DNA of 6,231 nt from Planctomycetes bacterium UBA1662 (GTDB lineage Bacteria > Planctomycetota > UBA8108). This document shows positions 1-5,049 of the stretch, one piece after another. The notes under the pieces were generated by a model. It ran no database searches. It was not told the origin of the DNA and worked only from the letters and a program-made list of their open reading frames with translations. Position 1 is the first letter of the stretch. The number at the start of each line of letters is the position of its first letter. The translations under genes were made by a program, and so were the position numbers. Location: positions 1-6,231 of the forward strand of contig DCKY01000259.1 in the NCBI GenBank assembly GCA_002320775.1, in the 5' to 3' direction.

Positions 1-185
1 TCCCAGCCGTCGAGGATCGGGAGGTTCAGGTCCATCAGGATGAGGTCGGGCTTTTCATTGGTCGCTTTTTCGACGCCTTCGGCGCCATCGACCGCGATGG
101 AGATCTCATGTCCACGGCGCTCGAGACGGCGCTTCAGCATGTCGCGGTTCAATTCGTTGTCTTCAACCAGCAGTATTTTTGCCAT
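1..185 (-). CDS. Response regulator receiver (REC) domain protein, C-terminally cut by the window edge
   Basis: The 61 visible codons form the first half of a CheY-like receiver domain. It begins MAKILLVEDNEL: strand beta-1 is followed by the acidic residues E8/D9 that bind Mg2+. An amphipathic helix with an RRLERRGHE stretch follows. The strand LILMDLNLP carries D52, the expected phospho-acceptor aspartate, and then LDGW. In this family a partner histidine kinase phosphorylates this aspartate in the cytoplasm. The reading frame runs off the left edge, so it cannot be seen whether the protein is a stand-alone receiver or has an output domain. The ATG at 185-183 is chosen because the domain's first strand begins immediately after it; the upstream AAAGAGA is only a weak ribosome binding site. 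It lies 160 nt downstream of the esterase gene in the same direction, and nothing in the sequence ties it functionally to that gene. Confidence 0.93.
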   Translation of the reverse strand, partial: MAKILLVEDNELNRDMLKRRLERRGHEISIAVDGAEGVEKATNEKPDLILMDLNLPILDGW

Positions 186-249
186 GGTGCGGAATCTCTT
201 TAGCTATTGACGTAGAAGGAGTTGAGCCAGGGGATGCAAGCTTGGCGAC

Positions 250-262
250 CCGGCCTGGCCGG
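250..262. repeat. GC-rich perfect palindrome (6-bp arms, 1-nt centre) between the esterase and response-regulator genes
   Basis: CCGGCC, one T, then GGCCGG form a perfect inverted repeat in the 160-nt non-coding interval 186-345. It lies about 84 nt downstream of the esterase stop and about 65 nt upstream of the response-regulator start. It could be the stem of a weak terminator or a protein-binding dyad, but no U-tract follows on either strand, so a Rho-independent terminator is not supported. At this GC content a chance occurrence is quite possible. I see no other clear element in the interval. Confidence 0.25.
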
Positions 263-345
263 TTCCCTGGAGACCTTTAGAACCGGACAGTTTCGCCGCA
301 AACCGAATCTGAGTCAATGGTCCAGAAACGATCCTTAAGAGGCTT

Positions 346-1581
346 TCAGGGCCTTCCCAGGTTCTTGTCGGCGAAGTCGAGGTAAGCCTTCCAGTCGAAG
401 GCCTTGACGTCGTGGTTGCCGGTTCGAATGTGATAGCCGATGCGGCCCATGGAGGGCTTGTCGACGGGGGGCATCTTCCGGGCGGGGAGTCCCTCTGTAC
501 CCAGCAGCCGGTAGACCGGATCGGCGTGTTTCGCCGAGAGGTACTCACCCCGGGGATCGGCCCAGCGATCGCCGACAGCGCTGGCGACATAGACCGGGCG
601 CGGCGCCATCAACGCGATGAGCATATGCTGGTCAACCGGCAGGTCTGCCTCGCGGCCGTTGTATTTATTGAAGTTGTCGCAGAACCAGTGGGGGAAGCTG
701 GTATTGATCCTCTTGACCGTCTCTCCGAAGGCTCTGCGGTTCAGCGCCGCGCCGCCACAACCCGAATTGTTGGAGATGATTAGGGCGAAACGCTCGTCTT
801 CGGCGCCGGCCCAGAGCGAGGTCTTTCCAAGCCGGGAGTGGCCGATGACAGCGACCCGCTTGTGGTCGATCTCGTCGATTGTCTCGAAATAGTCCAGCGC
901 CCGGCTCAGTCCCCAGCCCCAGGCCGCGATCGAGCCCCAGCCATCGGCAGGAATCTTGTTGGGGGGACCATAGATCTTGTGGACGCCTTTTGAGAAGGCG
1001 CTGCGCTTGTCGTCGGGCTCGATGTCGCCGTACCAGATGGTTGCCAGCGCGTAGCCGCGGTCAATGACCATGTCGGCTTGCCAGCGCCCGGCGCTCTTGC
1101 CCCTGTCGGAATCCTTGTCGCCCTTGCGCAAGGTGATGCCGGGGTCTTTTGAGACGGTCGGATTCCCCCGGAAGTTGAGCCCGAGGAAGGCGGGTGTCGC
1201 TCCCTTCGCTTTTGCCGGCAGGTAGAGCAGCATGTTCATTGACGGGCCGTTTTCCTTGTCGGTGAAGTGGATCCGTACCTCGCGCCGTTTCGCCTTGCCG
1301 TCAAGAGCCTCCTGGTCCTTCTTCGTTACCTCGAAGCGCAGCCCCTCGGGGCGTCCAGGCCTGCGGCCGTAGACCTCGCTGCGGAAGAGCTCCAGCACCT
1401 CCGCTCTCCGTTTCTTTTTCCAGGTCGCGGCAGCCTTGACCGGGGTCCCGTCGTTGAGCTTCAGCAGCTCGGGCAGCTCGTAAGCCGGCACCTTGGATTC
1501 GTCGTAATTGAATTGGGCCATGATGGTGTTGCAGGAGAGGATTGAAATAAGGGTTGCGGTGATAATGTTGCAAGATCGCAT
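346..1581 (-). CDS. Secreted CE15-like alpha/beta hydrolase, putative (4-O-methyl)glucuronoyl esterase
   Basis: A complete 411-aa protein. Residues 1-22 look like a signal peptide: a basic start, a hydrophobic TLISILSC stretch, and a possible cleavage after IMA. C17 gives a marginal lipobox as an alternative, so export to the periplasm or outside is likely. The rest matches an alpha/beta-hydrolase of carbohydrate esterase family 15. There is an N-terminal ELPELL...TWKKKRRAEVLELF segment, an LGLNFRGN strand at 133-140, a DGWGSIAAWGWGLSRALDY region at 213-231, and the nucleophile elbow GHSRLGK at 247-253 with S249. The SNNSGCGGAAL block spans 270-280, APRPVYVASAVGDRWADP lies around 326-343, and the catalytic histidine is H390 in TGNHD. 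CE15 enzymes cleave the ester between glucuronoyl residues of xylan and lignin alcohols. The acidic triad member is not obvious; D338 or E346 are candidates. The start is supported by GGAG nine nt upstream. Automatic pipelines may name such proteins acetylxylan esterase; the exact substrate is inferred. Confidence 0.88.
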   Translation of the reverse strand: MRSCNIITATLISILSCNTIMAQFNYDESKVPAYELPELLKLNDGTPVKAAATWKKKRRAEVLELFRSEVYGRRPGRPEGLRFEVTKKDQEALDGKAKRREVRIHFTDKENGPSMNMLLYLPAKAKGATPAFLGLNFRGNPTVSKDPGITLRKGDKDSDRGKSAGRWQADMVIDRGYALATIWYGDIEPDDKRSAFSKGVHKIYGPPNKIPADGWGSIAAWGWGLSRALDYFETIDEIDHKRVAVIGHSRLGKTSLWAGAEDERFALIISNNSGCGGAALNRRAFGETVKRINTSFPHWFCDNFNKYNGREADLPVDQHMLIALMAPRPVYVASAVGDRWADPRGEYLSAKHADPVYRLLGTEGLPARKMPPVDKPSMGRIGYHIRTGNHDVKAFDWKAYLDFADKNLGRP

Positions 1582-1652
1582 TCTGATGGTCTCCAGTTGC
1601 TGTTTCCAGATGAGAGTCAGCGAAAAGGGGTCTATCGCTTGATTTGACTGGT

Positions 1653-1667
1653 ATAGTTCCCAACTAT
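1653..1667. promoter_or_regulatory. Perfect 15-bp dyad upstream of the esterase gene, possible operator
   Basis: The sequence ATAGTT-CCC-AACTAT has perfect 6-bp arms around a 3-nt centre. It lies 72-86 nt upstream of the esterase start codon, inside the 169-nt non-coding interval 1582-1751. On the minus strand it overlaps a TATACC hexamer that could serve as a -10 element, although no good -35 lies at the right distance. A second element, a 5-bp stem with a 4-nt loop, is at 1679-1692 (GCTCC-TTCG-GGAGC on the plus strand), just upstream with respect to transcription. The position is right for regulator binding, but the assignment rests only on symmetry and location. Confidence 0.25.
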
Positions 1668-1751
1668 TTCGAACGGCAGCTCCTTCGGGAGCGCCAGCTC
1701 AAAATGATTCGCATTGTCAAGGAGCCTCTCCGAGACCCCGCCTCCGCCTCC

Positions 1752-2549
1752 TCAGCCGTATTTCATGATTCCGGAAGCCAGCTCGGCCTTCTTATTGTCG
1801 AGAATGCGGTAGGGGATGGGAATTCGTTTTCCCGAGCGGTAGATTGACAAACCGATGCGGCGGGGGGCCTTCAGGAGATCCCCGCGGCGTCCGCCAGCGC
1901 TGTCACCGCTGATCATCATGTTGCCGCGCAGTTTCCCTGCCCGCGCAGTAGCGTTCGTGGAAAGATGAATTCTCGGATCGATTTCAACCCTGGCTGGCTT
2001 GTCGCTGGCGACCTGGAGCTTCCTATGTCCATGGGAGGTGGCTGAAAGGAACCACTCCTCTCCGTGTTTGTCCTGTCGTAAGAGCCTGTAGCCGGTGATC
2101 GTATAGAGTCCCGGGGGCAGGGATCGCCTGCGGTCTTTGTCACGCGCCTTCCATTCGAGGCGATAGACCTCTTTCTTCGGTCCTCTCAGGAATAATTCTC
2201 CATCTTTGATGGTGCTGGAGATATAGCCCGCTTTTCGTTCTCCCTTCCCGGGGGGCGAAGAGATCCGGATGGGGCGACGCAGCTTCTTTGAACCCAGAAA
2301 GTTTATGAGAGCCCGCCGGGCTCCGGGGGGAGTTCCCGTTCAGGCGGTCCGGTTGACCTGGCCTATCCACGCCCGGTCAAAGGAGCTCTCGGTATCCGGA
2401 GCCGTGTGGCAGTGGCTGCATTTGTTTCTAAAGACAGCCTCGACCTGCTGCGCGTTCCAGTCCTCGCTATGAACAACCGTGATGGGGGAAAGGAGGAGGG
2501 CGGCAAGAGTAAGGGGGCGGCATACAGGGATCGGGAGTCTCATTTTCAT
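1752..2549 (-). pseudogene. Secreted c-type-cytochrome-like protein, 265-codon frame interrupted by an in-frame TGA at codon 70
   Basis: The frame opens with a signal peptide (residues 1-28: MKMRLP, hydrophobic LTLAALLLSPITVV, then HSED). A heme-c attachment motif CSHCH follows at about 44-48, and then a short segment ending VNRTA. A TGA at 2342-2340 follows. The same frame stays open for 195 more codons: TGTPPGARRALINFLGSKK, a beta-rich region with KEVYRLEWKA, LPPGLYTITGY and EEWFLSAT, and a C-terminal end LSIYRSGKRIPIPYR...MKYG, stopping at 1754-1752. The small cytochrome domain seems to span the TGA, since ALINFL resembles the last helix of such domains, so the interruption looks secondary. 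Possible explanations are a recent nonsense mutation, a base-call error (CGA Arg or GGA Gly would restore it), or UGA recoding. GAGG lies 4 nt before the first ATG and 10 nt before the second (codon 3), so the start is ambiguous by two codons. The C-terminal domain is not recognised. The gene starts 80 nt after the methyltransferase operon. Confidence 0.65.
2309..2323 (-). repeat. Perfect 6-bp hairpin shortly downstream of the in-frame TGA
   Basis: On the transcribed strand GAGCCC-GGC-GGGCTC forms a perfect 6-bp stem with a 3-nt loop, beginning 16 nt after the TGA at 2342-2340. The G in the first loop positions and the spacing of about 22 nt from UGA to the loop are compatible with the loose bacterial SECIS pattern. 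However, a GC-rich coding sequence produces such stems often, and the protein context (no CxxU or redox-type motif) does not suggest selenocysteine. The stem itself is certain; any function is not. Confidence 0.3.
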
Positions 2550-2579
2550 TGAACCTCGGATTCTAAAAGGTGACGAGCT

Positions 2580-2601
2580 GAGGCAGATTCATCTGAGCCT
2601 C
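2580..2601. repeat. Imperfect inverted repeat in the 80-nt gap after the methyltransferase operon
   Basis: On the minus strand GAGG-CT-CAGA-TGAA-TCTG-CCTC folds as an 8-bp stem with a 2-nt bulge and a 4-nt loop. It lies 28 nt past the stop codon of the URO-D-like methyltransferase gene. A short CCTTTT follows about 10 nt later, too far away and too short for a convincing Rho-independent terminator. It might attenuate read-through into the cytochrome-like gene or stabilise the operon transcript's 3' end. This is low confidence. Confidence 0.22.
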
Positions 2602-2629
2602 CCGGGACGAGACAGTCAACAGTGCATTT

Positions 2630-3784
2630 TCAGGGTCTGAAATCTCTGCAGAGCTCAACCATGCGTTTCAGATTGTCCGGCGGGGTCGGGGGAGCGACCG
2701 AACAGGCCGAGGAGAGGATGAAGCCCTCCATGTCTTCCGCCGCGGTGAGGATCCTACCGATGTCTCCCTCTATTTTTGCCTTGTCACCGCGAAGGAGAGT
2801 ATTGACCGGATCGACGTTTCCCTTGATGAAGATCTTTCCCTTGAGCAGCTCGACCGCCTCGTTGATGTCCACATCGCCGAGCGGCGGGGGATCGAGGCAC
2901 TCGATGCCCGTGACACCAGTTGCGCAGATGAGATCGAGGCGGTCGCCGATTGCTCCGCAGGTATGTGTGTAGACCGAGGCTCCCTCGGCCTTGACAGCTT
3001 CGGCTATCCTGGCTTCGTAGGGTTGGATGAAGTCGCAATACATCTCGCGGCTGAGAAACGCGTTGCCGGCGAAGGGGCTCGATATCTTGATCGCCTGGGC
3101 GCCGCGCCGGACCTGGGCGACCGCCAGAGCGACGGACCAGCCAGTGGTCGCCTCAAGCACCTCGGCACATTTCTCCGCGTGGGTGAGCAGGTACATCAGC
3201 CCGTTTTCCATTCCCAGGATGTTGAGAAAGTGGTCAAAGGGAGAGCGCACCTCGCCATGAACCGAGTAGCTCTCACCAAGGTCCTCCAGGACGAGGTCCA
3301 GGGTGTCAAAGACGTGGTCTTCAAACTCGTCGGGGTCGCTGATCGGCAGCGTAGCCTTGCTGGCCTGGAAGGCCTGGTAGCTCGCCGGCGCCCAGGACAG
3401 GAGGTTGTCGAGGTCGAGCTCCTCGATGTCAGGCCAGGCGAATTCGTCGGTCGCCTTATAGTAGGCATCATCATCCCTGGTGCATTCGATCCGGGCCCCA
3501 TCTTCCATATAGAGCGTCGGGGACTCGGCATCCCGATCCATTCTCTCAACCTGGTCCCCGAGACCATGGACCCTTCCCGGCTTGTGGCACAGGATACCGT
3601 CGAAATCGTAGAGCGCTCTCATCCGGATAAGACAGTCTGCCCACAGGGCTCCATCGAGGAAGTAGTCGATGGGGTCGACGCCGGTATTGATGACGGTGTG
3701 ACCGTTCGCCATCTGGCACATAACCGGCACGCGTTCCGGACGTTTCTTTTCCATCGCCTGGTTGACGAGGTTTTTGGAAGACAT
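2630..3784 (-). CDS. URO-D-superfamily corrinoid methyltransferase (MtaA/MtbA/CmuA-like)
   Basis: A 384-aa protein of the uroporphyrinogen-decarboxylase superfamily. It most resembles its methyltransferase branch, which moves methyl groups between a corrinoid protein and a thiol or methylated substrate, rather than true HemE. Visible markers are the N-terminal KKRPERVPVM, SVHGEVRSPF at 174-183, and KISSPFAG at 233-240. The zinc motif is H274-T-C276, with C361 (in SSACSVAP) as the likely third ligand. LKGKIFIKGNVDP at 314-326 is typical of the branch. These are cytoplasmic TIM-barrel enzymes. The start at 3784 is chosen because GGAGA sits 6 nt upstream, and it begins one base after the stop of the preceding small gene. 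An in-frame ATG 48 nt further upstream would overlap that gene and adds an atypical Ser/Thr-rich head. It is the last gene of the four-gene methyl-transfer operon. The methyl donor cannot be read from sequence; it may be a methoxylated, N-methylated or S-methylated compound. Confidence 0.9.
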   Translation of the reverse strand: MSSKNLVNQAMEKKRPERVPVMCQMANGHTVINTGVDPIDYFLDGALWADCLIRMRALYDFDGILCHKPGRVHGLGDQVERMDRDAESPTLYMEDGARIECTRDDDAYYKATDEFAWPDIEELDLDNLLSWAPASYQAFQASKATLPISDPDEFEDHVFDTLDLVLEDLGESYSVHGEVRSPFDHFLNILGMENGLMYLLTHAEKCAEVLEATTGWSVALAVAQVRRGAQAIKISSPFAGNAFLSREMYCDFIQPYEARIAEAVKAEGASVYTHTCGAIGDRLDLICATGVTGIECLDPPPLGDVDINEAVELLKGKIFIKGNVDPVNTLLRGDKAKIEGDIGRILTAAEDMEGFILSSACSVAPPTPPDNLKRMVELCRDFRP

Positions 3785-3785
3785 A

Positions 3786-4115
3786 TCAGATCTCCAGGTA
3801 GATGGTCCCGTCTTCGACGAGGAATTTCGCACCCGCGTCTTCGGCCGCGTTTTCGATCGCGCGCCGAAGGATGTTTTTTACATCGGGACCGTCCTCGATG
3901 TAACGCATCAGAGCCTCTCCTGTTTTGTCTCCGATCGTAAGGGTGATCATCAGCCCCTTGCGTTTGCAGGTGACCTTCTTGCCGGGCTCCAGTTCCATAT
4001 CGATGACCTTCAGATAGGCTTCGGTGTAGTTGACCCCGATTCCCGAAGCGTCGGGCTGGTTTGGCGGTATGAGCTCAGCCGCCGCGGGGTTTTCATCCGC
4101 TATCCGTATTTTCAT
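3786..4115 (-). CDS. Conserved-looking 109-aa protein of unknown function in the methyl-transfer operon
   Basis: I do not recognise this family. The 109-residue protein is soluble, acidic to neutral, with no signal peptide or membrane segment. It starts MKIRIADENP, has a proline-rich IPPNQPDASG linker, then an apparent beta-rich part (EAYLKVIDMEL...KKVTCKRKGLMITLTIGD). An amphipathic helix (VKNILRRAIENAAEDAG) follows, and a final strand pair FLVEDGTIYLEI ends the chain. The only cysteine is C50. Its coding status is strongly supported by context: its ATG overlaps the preceding homocysteine methyltransferase stop as ATGA, GGAGGAA lies 5 nt upstream of the start, and its stop is one base before the next gene's ATG. 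Translational coupling to both enzymes suggests a subunit, adaptor or small chaperone of the methyl-transfer system. This role is inference only. Confidence 0.85.
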   Translation of the reverse strand: MKIRIADENPAAAELIPPNQPDASGIGVNYTEAYLKVIDMELEPGKKVTCKRKGLMITLTIGDKTGEALMRYIEDGPDVKNILRRAIENAAEDAGAKFLVEDGTIYLEI

Positions 4116-5035
4116 GATTCTTCCTCCGGCTTTCCATCCTGGGTTTCATCCAATAGTTTTCTGAACAGGAGGAGATGGTCCGGCGAGCTTCCGCAGCAGC
4201 CGCCGACGATATTCGCTCCAGCGGCGAGCAGGGCCGACAGTTCGCCGGTCATCTCCTCGGGCGTCTGCCTGTAGACCACCTCCATATCGACAAGCTCAGG
4301 CAGCCCCGCGTTTGGCTGGGCCATGGTCGGCAGGTCGGTGATTCTCCTGTAGCGTTCGACAGCGCGCGCGGCCCACGAGACGTCGATTCCAGAGCCGCAA
4401 TTGAGCGCGATCACATCGGCGCCGTTTTCAGCCATGAACTCCGCCGCATCCTCCGGGCCGATGCCCATCATCGTCCGGATCTCTTCGCCATCGAAGGTGA
4501 CATCGTAGGCCATGGAGCCGATGACGCAGGGCGCCCCGGCCTCTCTTGCGGCCTCGAGGCCGATACCAAGCTCCTCCAGGGAGGTCTGGGTCTCGATGAT
4601 AATCGCATCGGCCCCTCCATCTACAAGAGCCCGGGCCTGCTCAGCGAAGGCCTCCCGGACGCTCTTTTCCGCCACCTCGCCGTAGGGTTCCAGGAGACCT
4701 CCAAAAGGACCGATGTCGCCGAGGACATAGCCCTCCTTTTCGCCGAAGGCCTCCCTGGCGATCAGGGCCCCGGCCTTGTTGATGGCCGCGACGTCGGCGT
4801 CCTTGGCATGACGCTCGAGCATGATCCTGCTGCCCCCGAAGGTATTGGTGATGAGGCAGTCCGAGCCGGCCTCGACATATCTCTTCTGGATCGCAAGCAC
4901 ACGGTCGGGATGATCAACATTCCAGGCCTCTCCGCAGCCGCCGGGCTCGAGTCCCGCCTGCTGTAGCTGGGTTCCCATCGCGCCATCACCGAGGAGAGTC
5001 TTCTCCAGGATGGCTTCATGCAGGGGCTTCTTCAT
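4112..5035 (-). CDS. Homocysteine S-methyltransferase family protein (MetH N-terminal module / BHMT-like)
   Basis: A 307-aa single-domain homocysteine S-methyltransferase. Family hallmarks are visible in order: LLGDGAMGTQL at 14-24, GSDCLITNTFGG at 57-68, GDIGPFGGLLEPYGE at 106-120, and IIIETQTSLEE around 145-155. The zinc-binding thiolates are C213 in LNCGSG and C280-C281 in GGCCGSSPDH. The enzyme binds homocysteine through zinc and transfers a methyl group to make methionine in the cytosol. It corresponds to the first module of cobalamin-dependent methionine synthase, without the folate, B12 or activation modules. The start at 5035 is chosen because TGAGGA lies 8 nt upstream and the family begins there; an in-frame ATG at 5098 lies within the preceding gene. 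It follows that gene by 11 nt and overlaps the next by 4 bp. Methyl donor candidates are a corrinoid protein loaded by the operon's URO-D-like enzyme, or a methylated small molecule directly. Confidence 0.92.
   Translation of the reverse strand: MKKPLHEAILEKTLLGDGAMGTQLQQAGLEPGGCGEAWNVDHPDRVLAIQKRYVEAGSDCLITNTFGGSRIMLERHAKDADVAAINKAGALIAREAFGEKEGYVLGDIGPFGGLLEPYGEVAEKSVREAFAEQARALVDGGADAIIIETQTSLEELGIGLEAAREAGAPCVIGSMAYDVTFDGEEIRTMMGIGPEDAAEFMAENGADVIALNCGSGIDVSWAARAVERYRRITDLPTMAQPNAGLPELVDMEVVYRQTPEEMTGELSALLAAGANIVGGCCGSSPDHLLLFRKLLDETQDGKPEEES
4121..4127 (-). promoter_or_regulatory. Strong Shine-Dalgarno of the 109-aa gene, inside the end of the preceding gene
   Basis: GGAGGAA on the minus strand lies 5 nt before the ATG at 4115-4113, inside the last codons of the homocysteine methyltransferase gene. 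With the ATGA stop-start overlap it indicates coupled, efficient translation of the small protein. It is the best argument that this small open frame is real. Confidence 0.75.
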
Positions 5036-5043
5036 TGGTGAAT

Positions 5044-5049
5044 TCCTCA
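5044..5049 (-). promoter_or_regulatory. Shine-Dalgarno deciding the start of the homocysteine methyltransferase gene
   Basis: TGAGGA on the minus strand doubles as the stop codon (TGA) of the upstream gene and the ribosome binding site for the ATG at 5035-5033, spaced 8 nt. This favours that start over the in-frame ATG at 5098. Confidence 0.65.

Noticed and set aside
289..317. TTGACT (317-312, minus) with a GAAACT 17 nt later as a promoter for the response regulator
   Set aside because: The -10 matches three of six bases only; in an unknown phylum with possibly different sigma preferences this is not reliable.
1715..1720. Perfect TTGACA -35 hexamer on the minus strand upstream of the esterase
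   Set aside because: At 16-18 nt spacing the sequence is GC-rich (CTGGCG area) with no -10-like hexamer.
1916..2143. 75-codon minus-strand frame within the second half of the cytochrome-like gene
   Set aside because: Out of frame with the 195-codon continuation, which gives a much more protein-like beta-rich sequence up to its stop at 1752.
2140..2370. 76-codon minus-strand frame overlapping the cytochrome-like gene, at first suggestive of a frameshift
   Set aside because: Its translation is Pro/Arg/His-rich noise. The true continuation after the TGA is in the original frame, so this is an in-frame stop and not a frameshift.
2591..2619. TTGACT (2619-2614, minus) followed 17 nt later by TCAGAT as a promoter for the cytochrome-like gene
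   Set aside because: The -35 is good, but the -10 matches only three of six consensus bases and overlaps the inverted repeat at 2580-2601. It is not strong enough to list.
2963..3940. Long open frame (325 codons) on the plus strand opposite the URO-D-like gene
   Set aside because: It is an antisense shadow of a high-GC gene: low-complexity charged sequence, no family resemblance and no ribosome binding site, while the opposite strand encodes a clear methyltransferase.
4175..4966. 263-codon plus-strand open frame opposite the homocysteine methyltransferase
   Set aside because: Shadow frame; the minus strand carries all family motifs.
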